Assembly (NCBI RefSeq): GCF_023206395.1
Contig: NZ_CP066149.1
Location: forward strand, 1,302,001-1,366,000
DNA length: 64,000 bases
Source of the DNA: Vibrio sp. ED004
Lineage (GTDB): Bacteria > Pseudomonadota > Gammaproteobacteria > Enterobacterales > Vibrionaceae
Direction: 5' to 3'
Part shown: positions 49,897 through 59,235 of the stretch, in pieces
Numbering within the stretch: the first letter of the stretch is position 1
Layout of the letters: each line of letters starts with the position of its first letter
Made by a program: the position numbers and the translations under genes
Notes under the pieces: generated by a model
Told to the model about the DNA's origin: nothing
Databases searched by the model: none
Seen by the model: the letters and a program-made list of their open reading frames with translations, nothing else

Positions 49897-51873
49897 ATGA
49901 AAGTTGCAATGAAACCTTTATCATTGGCTGTACTTGCAGGTCTTGGTCTGACTCTAGCAGGCTGCACAACAACACCAGATACCGATGAAGTGATTAAACT
50001 GCGTGTCGTAGAGACAACGGACATCCATACCAACCTAATGGATTACGACTACTACAAAGACAAGCCATCGAAAAAAATCGGCTTAGCACGTACTGCAACT
50101 TTAGTAAAAGAAGCTCAAAACGAAGTAACAAACAGCGTATTAGTTGATAACGGTGACTTGCTACAGGGTAGCCCAATGGGTGACTACATGGCAGACAAAG
50201 GCATCGTTGCAGGTGAAGTTCACCCTGCATACAAAGCAATGAACCAACTAAGTTACGATGCAGCAAACATCGGTAACCACGAATTCAACTACGGTCTTGA
50301 GTTCCTAGAAGAGTCTATCAACGACGCTGATTTCCCATACATCAGTGCTAACGTTTACGACGCAAAAACGAAAGAACATTACTTCACGCCTTACATCATC
50401 AAGACGCACACTTTTGAGGATACAGCAGGCGTAGAGCATGAGATCAAAGTGGGTTACATCGGTTTCGTTCCACCACAAATCATGACGTGGGATAAGAAGA
50501 ACCTTGAAGGCAAAGTTACTGCTCGCGACATCATTGAAACTGCGAACGAGTTAGTGCCTCAAATGAAGGCTGAAGGTGCAGACGTTATCGTTGCAATCCC
50601 TCACTCTGGCGTATCTCAAGACCCATACAAAGCTGGCGAAGAAAACTCTACGCTTTACCTTTCTGAAGTAGAAGGCATTGATGCTATCGCATTCGGTCAC
50701 TCTCACGCAGTATTCCCAGGTAAAGGCTTCGACAATATCCAAGGCGTTGACAACGAAAACGGCACCATGAACGGTGTTGCGGCAGTCATGCCAGGTCGTT
50801 GGGGTAGCCACGTAGGTGTTATGGACCTAACACTTGCACAAAAAGACGGTAAGTGGGAAGTGGTTAAAGGCCAATCTGAAGCTCGCCCTATCTACGACAA
50901 GATCGAGAAGAAGTCGCTTGCTGCAGCTGATGAAGGCATCGTAACTGCACTAGAAAAAGACCACGCAGGTACTCGTGAGTTTGTTAACCAGCCAATTGGT
51001 AAAGCAGACGATGTGATGTACAGCTTCCTGTCTCTAGTACAAGACGATCCAACAGTACAGATTGTTAACCTTGCACAGAAAGATTACGTTGAGCAATTCA
51101 TCCAAGGTGACCCAGACCTAGATGGTACGCCAGTACTTTCAGCAGCTGCACCATTCAAAGCGGGCGGTCGTAAGAATGACCCTGCAAACTTCACTGAAGT
51201 TGAATCTGGTCAACTGACATTCCGTAACGCAGCTGACTTGTACCTATACCCGAACACGCTAGTTGCGATGAAGGTAACAGGTCACGAAGTAAAAGAGTGG
51301 CTAGAGTGTTCTGCTGGTCAATTCAACCAGATCGACGTGAACTCAACTGCACCACAACAGCTGATCGAGTGGGATAACTTCCGTACTTACAACTTCGATG
51401 TTATCGACGGTGTTGATTACCAAATCGACGTAACTCAGCCTGCGAAATACGATGCAAACTGTAAAGTGGTTAACCCTGACTCACAGCGTATTGTTGGTCT
51501 AACTTACCAAGGTAAGCCAATCGACATGAAGCAAGACTTCCTGATCGCGACCAACAACTACCGTGCATACAGTGCTAAATTCCCAGGTACAGGTGAAGAC
51601 TTCATCGCATTTGATGCACCAGATGAGAACCGTACTGTACTTGCAAACTACATCTCTCGCGTAAGCAAAGAGCAAGGTCAAGTGAGCCCAACAGCTGACA
51701 ACAACTGGTCATTCGCACCAATCAAAACGGATAAAAAGCTAGATATCCGCTTTGAAACGTCACCAAGTGAGAAAGCGGCACAGTTCATCAAAGAAAAGGG
51801 TCAATACCCAATGAAACGTGTTGCGACTGACGATGTGGGTTTCGGCGTTTACCAAATTGACCTAACTAAATAG
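49897..51873 (+). CDS. cpdB: 2',3'-cyclic-nucleotide phosphodiesterase/3'-nucleotidase
   Basis: Hydrolyses cyclic 2',3'-nucleotides and 3'-nucleotides outside the inner membrane for nucleotide scavenging. It has the metallophosphoesterase motifs [26 protein letters not shown] and GHSHAVFPG and the C-terminal 5'-nucleotidase-type domain ([47 protein letters not shown]). It aligns along its whole length with E. coli CpdB. Unlike that soluble periplasmic enzyme, the N-terminus has a lipobox LAGC (C23) followed by TTTPDTDE, so it is probably a lipoprotein. 658 residues. Confidence 0.95.
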   Translation: MKVAMKPLSLAVLAGLGLTLAGCTTTPDTDEVIKLRVVETTDIHTNLMDYDYYKDKPSKKIGLARTATLVKEAQNEVTNSVLVDNGDLLQGSPMGDYMADKGIVAGEVHPAYKAMNQLSYDAANIGNHEFNYGLEFLEESINDADFPYISANVYDAKTKEHYFTPYIIKTHTFEDTAGVEHEIKVGYIGFVPPQIMTWDKKNLEGKVTARDIIETANELVPQMKAEGADVIVAIPHSGVSQDPYKAGEENSTLYLSEVEGIDAIAFGHSHAVFPGKGFDNIQGVDNENGTMNGVAAVMPGRWGSHVGVMDLTLAQKDGKWEVVKGQSEARPIYDKIEKKSLAAADEGIVTALEKDHAGTREFVNQPIGKADDVMYSFLSLVQDDPTVQIVNLAQKDYVEQFIQGDPDLDGTPVLSAAAPFKAGGRKNDPANFTEVESGQLTFRNAADLYLYPNTLVAMKVTGHEVKEWLECSAGQFNQIDVNSTAPQQLIEWDNFRTYNFDVIDGVDYQIDVTQPAKYDANCKVVNPDSQRIVGLTYQGKPIDMKQDFLIATNNYRAYSAKFPGTGEDFIAFDAPDENRTVLANYISRVSKEQGQVSPTADNNWSFAPIKTDKKLDIRFETSPSEKAAQFIKEKGQYPMKRVATDDVGFGVYQIDLTK

Positions 51874-51903
51874 ATTACTCTAGTAATCAATAGTTAACCT
51901 TCT

Positions 51904-51934
51904 AAAAGGCTGAGTTTAACGACTCAGCCTTTTT
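51904..51934 (+). terminator. Terminator of cpdB, hit by IS copy D
   Basis: Perfect 12-base stem 51904-51915 with 51922-51933, loop TTAACG, T tract 51930-51934. The IS begins at 51938 after TTTTTCTT. Confidence 0.92.
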
Positions 51935-51937
51935 CTT

Positions 51938-53232
51938 GGTTCATCGCGGATTAGCGGGAACTAAAAACAAAAAAAACGGTAGTAAGTGATATGGTTTAGT
52001 CGCCAAACAAAAATCATACACAAACTACCGTTTTCATGCCGAATCATACTTTCCTATCTTCATTCTGGGAAGGCTTTAAAATAGTAAAGTCTCACCAGAC
52101 AGCATCACTTGTTACACTAACTCTTAAACCTAATTCTGAGGCTAAATGCCTTTGCGGTCTTGAAGCTGAGGCTATCCATGAGTATCAATGGCGTCATGTG
52201 AAAGAGGCCATGTTGTTCAATGTTCCTGTTGAGCTTTCCGTTCAAACTCGAAGGATCAAGTGTCGTGACTGCGGCATAAAAACAGAGTTTCTATCTTGGT
52301 TAGAGCCTTATGCTCGTATAACGACGCGTCTAAAAAGCTATATAGAACAACTACTGCCTCTTCTTCCCATTAAGCATATCTCCCAGTTAACGAGCGTTCA
52401 TTGGCACACCATTAAAGAGATAGATAAACGTCGACTTCGCCAAGTGGTACCGTCAGTGAAATGGGAAGGGCTAAGGCAACTCGTCATGGACGAGTTTCGC
52501 CATCTTTAAAGGGCACCGATATGCCACAGTCATCGCTGATGCTAAGACTCACCAAGTCATTTGGATAGGGTTAGGTCGTAGCCGCAAGGACATACGACCG
52601 TTTTCGAGCAGTTAGGCAAGCATGGTAACAATATCGAAGCGGTCGCAATGGACATGAATACGGCTTTTGACCTTGAAGTTCAAGCGCACTGCCCGAATGC
52701 AAAAATCGTTTACGACTTATTCCATGTTGTTGCTAAGTTCGGTCGTGAGGTGATGGATAGAGTCAGAGTCGACCAAGCTAACAAACTCAAGCAGGATAAA
52801 AAAGCGAGGCAATGGGTGAAGCGCTCACGCTGGGTACTGCTGAAAAACAGAGGTAATTTAAATGCACGACAAGATAGCTATCTTACTGAAATATTGAATA
52901 TCAATAAGGACTTGATGGCCACTTATATACTCGGCTCACAACTCAAAGAGCTTTGGTACTGTAAATCAGAAGCACATGCTAAGGGGCTCTGGGAGGTATG
53001 GTGGGCACAAGTGCAAGAGAGTGGAATTAAGCCATTGAAAGAGTTTGCACGAAAACTGAGGCCTTATCTTCACGGTATTATTGCATCGGCAACTTATCCG
53101 CTCAACACCTGCACATTGGAAGGGATAAACAACAAAATAAAGTTAATCAAGCGAATGGGGTATGGATATCGAGATACAGACTACTTCTTCTTGAAGATAA
53201 AAGCGGCTTTCCCCGGAAAGCCGCGATGAACC
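51938..53232 (+). mobile_element. ISL3-family insertion sequence, copy D
   Basis: 1295 bases, same ends as the other copies, with 8-bp duplication TTTTTCTT at 51930-51937 and 53233-53240. This is the only copy whose target differs from TTTTTTAA, which shows that the T tract after a hairpin rather than one exact octamer is recognised. It is oriented with the cpdB terminator and separates cpdB from the dedA operon. Confidence 0.94.
52036..53229 (+). pseudogene. ISL3-type transposase, two compensating indels (copy D)
   Basis: An extra T near 52495 (GAGTTTCG versus GAGTTCG) brings a stop at 52507-52509. A missing T near 52601 (TTTT versus TTTTT) restores the original frame from there to the end, so the two shifts cancel but enclose a stop. 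The first catalytic aspartate codon lies just before the first shift. The A run near 52800 is A6, as in copy B. Confidence 0.9.
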
Positions 53233-53413
53233 TTTTTCTTTTCTTATCTAAATTATCAGTTTAAAACCTTAGCTTTCGAACCTTAAACACCTGCTCCTTC
53301 TTCATCTAAATCGCACATGTCAAATCATCTATTGAATCCAATCAACGTAAAAAAGCAGCAATTCGCTGTAAGTTTTTCTCAGCTCCTCCTGTCTATTTAA
53401 TTTACTACACTCA

Positions 53414-53437
53414 ATGAATGGCCGATAGGCCATTCAT
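53414..53437 (+). other. Hairpin in the leader of the dedA-olsF operon
   Basis: Perfect ten-base stem ATGAATGGCC with GGCCATTCAT around the loop GATA, 25 bases before the first start codon and just ahead of an AAGGA ribosome site. No T tract, so a leader RNA structure or operator rather than a terminator. Confidence 0.65.
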
Positions 53438-53461
53438 CTATAGGATAGATAAGGACATTTG

Positions 53462-54049
53462 ATGGGCACCGTCGAGAGTATTCAAGCATGGTTAAATTCA
53501 GGGGAGGAGTCGCTGCTATGGCTGATGCTTGGCATTATCGCGCTTTCTTACCTGCTTGAAGATCTGGCAATCGTTACGGCTGCAGGTATAGCCACCCAAG
53601 GGCTCATCCCACCTCAATATGCGTTACTTGCGATTTTTGTCGGCATTGCCACCGGGGATCTTGGCCTTTATTACCTTGGGAAGTCAGGACGTTATTTCAG
53701 AGGCGTACGTTACAGAGCCCTCACCAATCGCTACTTTCGAGCGCTTCGTACCAAGTTGCGTCAAAACGCATTCAGCTGTCTTTTTGTCATCCGCTTTATA
53801 CCGGGGCTTCGTACCGTTGGTTTTACCTTAAGTGGTTTTTTCGCCATACCCCTGCCTACTTTCTTGTTTGCCGTTATTAGCGCGACCGCGATCTGGACTG
53901 GCGTTGTCTTCTCTACCATCTACTATTTAGGGACATCAGCGTGGCTGCAAGCCTCTAAATATCAATGGATCGTCATCCCGTGTGCCATCGCTTTGCTGCT
54001 AGTCGGCAATCGAATAATGAATAAAACCTACTCTAGAGGATTATCATGA
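53462..54049 (+). CDS. DedA/VTT-family membrane protein
   Basis: 195-residue integral membrane protein of the DedA (VTT) superfamily, whose members act as undecaprenyl-phosphate or phospholipid scramblases/flippases. Four to five hydrophobic segments, the acidic re-entrant region LEDLAIVTAAGIATQG, GDLGLYYLGKSGR, and the arginine-bearing RFIPGLRTVGFTLSGF motif are all present. ATG 53462 is used with AAGGA 7 bases upstream. First gene of a compact seven-gene operon (53.5-59.2 kb); the overlap with the next gene is four bases. Confidence 0.88.
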   Translation: MGTVESIQAWLNSGEESLLWLMLGIIALSYLLEDLAIVTAAGIATQGLIPPQYALLAIFVGIATGDLGLYYLGKSGRYFRGVRYRALTNRYFRALRTKLRQNAFSCLFVIRFIPGLRTVGFTLSGFFAIPLPTFLFAVISATAIWTGVVFSTIYYLGTSAWLQASKYQWIVIPCAIALLLVGNRIMNKTYSRGLS

Positions 54050-55179
54050 GTTCACCGCAAGATATTCACATCATTCCAGCACATAAAATAAATGCAGGCA
54101 TGCCCCTGCTTGAAAAAGATACCGTGCGCAGTGTCTCTCCTTACGAGTTTCTTCCGACGTGGTTCTTCTACACTCCAGTAGTGATTCAAAGTCTGATGCA
54201 AGGGTTACGGCACTTTGATTGGGCGCTACCACTCATCGCCAACCCGAGCATTAAACTCAGTGGCATGGTCGGCGAATCGAAACACGAGATATTGAGCCTT
54301 GCTGGATCATCAAGTAAACGTTGGATCTCTCCATTTATCACTCTAACCAAAACCGATCTCAGCAGTAAGAAACAAGCTGAAGATGCACGCAGTGCACTCA
54401 TCCAATCAGATCTTAATTTCCCTATTGTGGCGAAACCGGATCTTGGCTGCCGAGGTGTTGGGGTAAAGCTGATCAACAACCAAGACCAACTTGAGCAATA
54501 TATTGAATCTTTCCCAAATCATGCTCGCTTTCTTCTGCAAGAAAAGGCGCCTTATCAAGCCGAGGCTGGCGTTTTTTATGTTCGTTACCCGAATAGCAAA
54601 CAAGGTGAGATCATCTCGATCACTCTTAAATATTCGCCAATGGTGATTGGAGATGGTACCTCGACGCTCAAACAGTTAATCGAGAACAGCCCACGCGCTG
54701 GGCAGCTCAGTCACCTGTATCTACCAAGGCATGAAGATAAATTGGATCACGTGCTCGCAGAGGGCGAAGAGTTCCAACTTGCATTTGCAGGCAGCCATAG
54801 CCGTGGCTGTATCTTCCGAGACGGCAATCAATACATTACTCAAGCTTTAACCGAACGTTTAGATGAGATATTCGACGACTTCGATGGTTTCCACTTTGGT
54901 CGACTCGACGTCAAGTTTAAGGACATGCGCAGCCTAATGAACGGCGAGGATTTCACGATTCTTGAGGTCAATGGCGCAAGCAGCGAGGCCGGACATATCT
55001 GGGATCGCAACACACCACTGCGAGAAATATTTTCTACGCTACTTCTACAATACCGCATTCTTTTTGATATTGGCGCTCAACAGAAACAAAGAGGCCATCA
55101 ACCTCCTTCTTTTAAGAGCTTATTTAACGCGTGGCAAGAAGAGCGACGTCTTGTTCAACAATATCCGACCACCGATTAA
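54046..55179 (+). CDS. ATP-grasp ligase-like protein
   Basis: 377 residues with an ATP-grasp core: nucleotide-binding FPIVAKPDLGCRGVGVKLI (about residues 125-143), FLLQEKAPYQAEAGVFYVRYP, DVKF and the metal-binding ILEVNGASSEAGHIWD (E and N near residues 307-309). This points to ATP-dependent carboxylate-amine (or thiol) ligation, but the substrate is unknown. A methionine/aromatic-rich N-terminal part is not recognised. Coupled by four-base overlap to dedA and 19 bases before the DinB-like gene. Confidence 0.8.
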   Translation: MSSPQDIHIIPAHKINAGMPLLEKDTVRSVSPYEFLPTWFFYTPVVIQSLMQGLRHFDWALPLIANPSIKLSGMVGESKHEILSLAGSSSKRWISPFITLTKTDLSSKKQAEDARSALIQSDLNFPIVAKPDLGCRGVGVKLINNQDQLEQYIESFPNHARFLLQEKAPYQAEAGVFYVRYPNSKQGEIISITLKYSPMVIGDGTSTLKQLIENSPRAGQLSHLYLPRHEDKLDHVLAEGEEFQLAFAGSHSRGCIFRDGNQYITQALTERLDEIFDDFDGFHFGRLDVKFKDMRSLMNGEDFTILEVNGASSEAGHIWDRNTPLREIFSTLLLQYRILFDIGAQQKQRGHQPPSFKSLFNAWQEERRLVQQYPTTD

Positions 55180-55198
55180 TTTTGTACGAGGATCATGA

Positions 55199-55741
55199 AT
55201 GAACCCCATAGCCCAACCGAGCGCCCTCACGTCTTTCTCTCCTAGTATCAAGGGAGCGGTAGAGATATTGAATCAGGGTTTAGAGTTTCTATTAGCAATT
55301 TCTGACAGCGACTACCTGACACGAGCGAAGCCGCACGTCACAAGCTCTATTGGTGAACATACTCGCCACACGCTCGATCTTTTTCATGCGCTGATTTTAA
55401 AAGAGAACGCGACCGTTGATTACAACACTCGTCGCCGTGGTCACCCTGTCGAGTACGACCGCTCTATTGCAGTCAAAGAGATCCACTATGTGATCAACTG
55501 GCTTGAACGATTAGACCGTAACGATCTCGAAGCGCCTATCATGATCCAAACCGAGGTTTCGATGGATGCTCAGGTATTTGCAAGCCTACCTTCTACGCTT
55601 GAAAGAGAGGTCACCTTTGCCGCCCTGCATGCCAATCATCATTATGCGATGATCAAGGTGATCACTACCTTCCTAGACATTGAAACCTGCAACACTTTTG
55701 GTTATGCCCCAACCACCAGTAGCTATCTGAGGGAGCAATAA
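55199..55741 (+). CDS. DinB-like helical metalloprotein
   Basis: 180-residue DinB/YfiT-type four-helix protein. The putative metal ligands are the histidines of SSIGEHTRHTLDLFHAL (helix 2) and HANHHYAMIKV (helix 4), a His triad arrangement as in DinB thiol transferases. Many such enzymes use low-molecular-weight thiols, which this species probably lacks in the bacillithiol or mycothiol form. Function unknown; operonic with the ATP-grasp and NRDE genes. Confidence 0.78.
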   Translation: MNPIAQPSALTSFSPSIKGAVEILNQGLEFLLAISDSDYLTRAKPHVTSSIGEHTRHTLDLFHALILKENATVDYNTRRRGHPVEYDRSIAVKEIHYVINWLERLDRNDLEAPIMIQTEVSMDAQVFASLPSTLEREVTFAALHANHHYAMIKVITTFLDIETCNTFGYAPTTSSYLREQ

Positions 55742-55743
55742 TC

Positions 55744-56493
55744 ATGTGTTCAGTATCTTGGCTACTTGAAGAAAATGGTTATCAGATCTTTTTTAATCGT
55801 GATGAACAAAAGACCCGAGCATTGGCGATGCCACCGAAGCAATATCGAGTCAGCGGTGTCGATATCATCATGCCACTCGACCCAACGGGCGGTGGTAGCT
55901 GGATAAGCATTAACGAGTTTGGGCTTTCGCTATGCTTACTCAATAACTATCAAGGCATCGTTCCAGTCGGTCCTTTGGTCAGCCGTGGTTTGTTACTTAA
56001 GAACCTATCATCAAGTCGTAATATCAGTCAGCTCTCTGAAGCATTTCATAAGCTAGACCTGCACTCTTTTGCCCCGTTTACCTTGCTGGCTTTTGCACCA
56101 AACCTAACTCAATACAATGGTTTGGTTATTGCCTACATGTGGGATGGCATTCAACAGAAAATAGTGGAAACCGACTCACCACTATTCTCATCCGGTGTTG
56201 ATTTAGAGCGAGTGCAAGCCTACCGACAAGCCAAATACGATCAGCTAATGGCAACAGGTAAGAATCAACAGAATTTACTGCAGTTTCATTCTCACCATCA
56301 CGGTGAACAGCCCCATTTAGCAACTTGTATGCATCGTGAAGACGCACACACAGTCAGCTTTACCCATTTACGTAATCTGCATGGTCAAGCCTCGATGTTT
56401 TATGCACCCGGCTCACCTTGCGAACCAATCAAACCATGCCAGATAAATCAGCAGCGTTTTACCTTCGATTTATCACCCGCAATCAATCTATAG
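55744..56493 (+). CDS. NRDE/TANGO2 family protein
   Basis: 249-residue protein starting MCSVSWLLEENGYQIFFNRDEQKTR; the N-terminal Cys2 and the NRDE motif at residues 18-21 define the family. TANGO2 homologues have been implicated in haem trafficking in a gammaproteobacterium and in animals; an Ntn-hydrolase-like fold is expected. Two bases after the DinB-like gene and 12 before the next start. Confidence 0.85.
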   Translation: MCSVSWLLEENGYQIFFNRDEQKTRALAMPPKQYRVSGVDIIMPLDPTGGGSWISINEFGLSLCLLNNYQGIVPVGPLVSRGLLLKNLSSSRNISQLSEAFHKLDLHSFAPFTLLAFAPNLTQYNGLVIAYMWDGIQQKIVETDSPLFSSGVDLERVQAYRQAKYDQLMATGKNQQNLLQFHSHHHGEQPHLATCMHREDAHTVSFTHLRNLHGQASMFYAPGSPCEPIKPCQINQQRFTFDLSPAINL

Positions 56494-56505
56494 ATGGAGT
56501 CCATC

Positions 56506-56943
56506 ATGAGAAAACTAATCACCATGGTCATGCTACTTGTTAGCCCATACGTATTTGCTGCCGATGAAATCTATACCGGCTTCTTTAGCAGTAAGGCACT
56601 CGATGGCTACGATACCGTTGCCTATTTCACTTCAGGGAAGCCAGTTGAAGGGAGCAAGAAGTTCAGCACAGAGTACAAAGGTGCGGACTGGTATTTCTCT
56701 TCTGAAAAGAATCTGACTTTATTTGTTAATAATCCTGAAAAATATGCCCCTCAATATGGTGGTTATTGCGCATGGGCCGTTTCTGCCAAAAACGACTTCG
56801 CACCAGGTGATCCACAATACTGGACGATTGTTGATGACAAACTTTACCTGAACTATGACCGAGATATTCAGGAGACCTGGGAGAAAGACCGAGCAAAACA
56901 TATTCAACAAGCCGATAAAGCTTGGCCGCAGTTGATTAAGTAA
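56506..56943 (+). CDS. Secreted YHS-domain protein
   Basis: 145 residues with signal peptide MRKLITMVMLLVSPYVFA and a YHS domain (LDGYDTVAYFTSGKPVEGSKKFSTEYKG, FVNNPEKYAPQYGGYCAWAV), a small fold often linked to metal binding or cytochrome partners. ATG 56506 is used because GATGGAG lies just before it and the signal peptide starts there. Periplasmic location is predicted; function unknown. Confidence 0.85.
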   Translation: MRKLITMVMLLVSPYVFAADEIYTGFFSSKALDGYDTVAYFTSGKPVEGSKKFSTEYKGADWYFSSEKNLTLFVNNPEKYAPQYGGYCAWAVSAKNDFAPGDPQYWTIVDDKLYLNYDRDIQETWEKDRAKHIQQADKAWPQLIK

Positions 56944-56953
56944 GGGAATAACC

Positions 56954-57397
56954 ATGACACTCACTCCTGCTAAACATCTCCCGGCAGCATTTATCGCGTT
57001 TGTGTTTATTCAGTCTTTGTTCTTCAAGTTCACCGGCTCGTACGAGACAGAGCATATCTTTGGGACGCTAGCGACATGGTCTGGCTTAAGCTGGTTCGGC
57101 TCATTTGGCGGCTACTTGATTGGATTCGCTGAATTGATTGCGGCCATTTTGTTGTTTACTCGTTGGCACGGCCTAGGCGCCATTATGAGTGTGGGGATAA
57201 TGAGTGGCGCAATATTTTTCCACCTGTTTACACCGCTCGGTATTCAAATGCCGGAGTTCAATGCGGCGGGTGAAATTGTTGGTTACGACGGCGGATTGCT
57301 GTTTGGCATGGCATGCCTAGTCTGGTTATGCGGTGCGTTTTTAAGTGTGAAAGATTTCAAGAATCAAGACGGTTTCCTACACAACTTTAGTCAATAA
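56954..57397 (+). CDS. DoxX-like four-helix membrane protein
   Basis: 147-residue integral membrane protein with four hydrophobic segments (AAFIAFVFIQSLFF, GGYLIGFAELIAAILLF, LGAIMSVGIMSGAIFFHLF, GGLLFGMACLVWLCGAFL) and the early FKFTGS and acidic FAELIAA features resembling DoxX/DoxD-type proteins. The family assignment is tentative. Ten bases after the YHS gene and 12 before the acyltransferase gene. Confidence 0.7.
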   Translation: MTLTPAKHLPAAFIAFVFIQSLFFKFTGSYETEHIFGTLATWSGLSWFGSFGGYLIGFAELIAAILLFTRWHGLGAIMSVGIMSGAIFFHLFTPLGIQMPEFNAAGEIVGYDGGLLFGMACLVWLCGAFLSVKDFKNQDGFLHNFSQ

Positions 57398-57409
57398 GGT
57401 AGCTTCATT

Positions 57410-59164
57410 ATGATTGATAGTCCTTTTCGTTTACCACGTTACACGCCTTTTGGTTTAGGTGAGTCTGTTGTCGAGTGGGCAACTGGGCTATCTAAGCTAG
57501 ACCGACTCTATCAAGAACGACAAAACGAGTTATCTAGCTTCGAATTCATGAATTACACGCTATCGGCGCTCAATATCGACTACTCGGTTGCATCGGGCAC
57601 CACAGAAAATATCCCAGAAGAAGGGCCAGTAGTGATTGTGGCCAACCATCCACTTGGAGCAATTGAAGGTGTGATCCTTGCTGATCTCGTAGGATCAGTG
57701 AGGAAGGATGTGAAGGTGTTAGCGAATGAGTTGCTCAAGCGACTGCCTGAACTGGATGATCTTTTCATTGGCGTTGATGTGTTTAATGGTAAGGAGTCGA
57801 AACGTACCAATGCCAGAGCCATTAGAGATGCCAATAGTCACTTGGCCGCTGGCGGGTTATTAATTGTGTTTCCAGCAGGTGAAGTATCAAGTTACCGTAA
57901 AGGGGCAAAAACACTAACAGACATCGAATGGAGCAAATCAGTCGCGAAGTTCGTCAAACGTCACCAAGCAACCACGGTGCCTATCTTTATCAATGGCAAA
58001 AACAGCGAGCTTTTCTACCAAGCTGGGCGAGTTCATCCACTATTAAGAACCGCTCTACTCGGTCGTGAACTTCTTAATAAACAGGCAACGACTATCTCTA
58101 TCTCGATTGGAGCATCGATTCCGTATTCAGAGATAAAATCTTTTGAGAAAGAGATGGATATCGTCAACTACCTGCGGCTCAATACCTACCTAATGAGTCA
58201 ACAAGATAGTCCGAGTACGCCAATCCACGCGCCCTCTTTTGATACCCAAGTGATTGCGCCAATATCACCAGAAGTATTGGCAATAGAGGTCGATTCTCTG
58301 CCTGAAGAGATGAGGCTACTTGAGCAAGGGGACTTCGAGGTCTACTGCACACCAAGCCAATCTATTCCAAACTTAATGCGTGAAATTGGTCGAGTCAGAG
58401 AAGAAAGCTTTAGAGAAGTTGGTGAAGGCAGCGGGCTTGCCTGTGATTTGGACGAGTATGATCTTTATTACCATCAACTGTTTGTATGGAATAAAGCCAA
58501 GGCAGAACTGGTCGGCGCGTATCGACTCGGTATGGTCGACAAACTGATCGCAGAACACGGACTTGATCAGCTCTATTCCCGCAGCCTGTTCAACTACAAC
58601 CAAGAGTTTATCGATACGTTAGAAAACAGTATTGAGCTTGGCCGTTCCGTAGTGAGTAAGCCATATCAAAAGAGCCTGAACTCACTGTTACTATTGTGGA
58701 AAGGCATTGCGACCTTTGTGTCTCGTCACCCTCAATACACTCATCTATTTGGTCCGGTCAGCATCAGTAATGATTACAGCCACAATGCGCGCCTGTTGAT
58801 CGCGACGACCTTATCGATTCACCACTACGATGAGGAAAAGGCCAATCTGGTTTCTCCTTCTTCACCACTCAGTACCAGTAGTCATGTGTTCTGGCAGAAT
58901 CACTTACTCTCTTCTTTGGCGAGTGTGCCTCTGCTTTCTAAAGTGCTAGCTCGTATGGAGCAAGGTAAAGGCCTACCTGTGTTATTGCGCCAATACCTAG
59001 GAATGAACGGGAAGCTGGTTTGCTTTAACGTCGACCCATCATTTAATGACGCCTTAGATGGCTTGATTGTGGTGAACCTTAAGAAGGTGCCATTGAAAAC
59101 CTTAGGTAAGTACATGGGGCGAGAGCTTGCTCAAGATTACCTAGAGCAGCACGCCCAACGCTGA
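57410..59164 (+). CDS. olsF: Bifunctional ornithine-lipid synthase (OlsF type)
   Basis: 584-residue fusion. The N-terminal half is a PlsC-like acyltransferase with VANHPLGAIEG (H80, with Glu in place of the usual Asp, common in this subgroup) and FPAGEVSS (about residues 154-161). The C-terminal half (from about residue 300) is an OlsB-like GNAT N-acyltransferase (FEVYCTPSQSIPNLMREIGRVREESFREVGEGSG, GAYRLG, IELGRSVV). This arrangement matches OlsF proteins that make ornithine lipids, phosphate-free membrane lipids; a V. cholerae homologue has been shown to do so, as far as I recall. No convincing Pho box is seen upstream of the operon. Confidence 0.82.
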   Translation: MIDSPFRLPRYTPFGLGESVVEWATGLSKLDRLYQERQNELSSFEFMNYTLSALNIDYSVASGTTENIPEEGPVVIVANHPLGAIEGVILADLVGSVRKDVKVLANELLKRLPELDDLFIGVDVFNGKESKRTNARAIRDANSHLAAGGLLIVFPAGEVSSYRKGAKTLTDIEWSKSVAKFVKRHQATTVPIFINGKNSELFYQAGRVHPLLRTALLGRELLNKQATTISISIGASIPYSEIKSFEKEMDIVNYLRLNTYLMSQQDSPSTPIHAPSFDTQVIAPISPEVLAIEVDSLPEEMRLLEQGDFEVYCTPSQSIPNLMREIGRVREESFREVGEGSGLACDLDEYDLYYHQLFVWNKAKAELVGAYRLGMVDKLIAEHGLDQLYSRSLFNYNQEFIDTLENSIELGRSVVSKPYQKSLNSLLLLWKGIATFVSRHPQYTHLFGPVSISNDYSHNARLLIATTLSIHHYDEEKANLVSPSSPLSTSSHVFWQNHLLSSLASVPLLSKVLARMEQGKGLPVLLRQYLGMNGKLVCFNVDPSFNDALDGLIVVNLKKVPLKTLGKYMGRELAQDYLEQHAQR

Positions 59165-59235
59165 TTTCGCCCGCTCTGTACCTACACCCAAATAAGTGCG
59201 ATGATTTCGACACTTATTTGGGTTAGGTTATTTCC

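Noticed and set aside
53250..53460. Pho box upstream of the olsF operon
   Set aside because: CTGT-containing stretches occur near 53365 and 53390, but the spacing and direct-repeat form of a PhoB site are not met.
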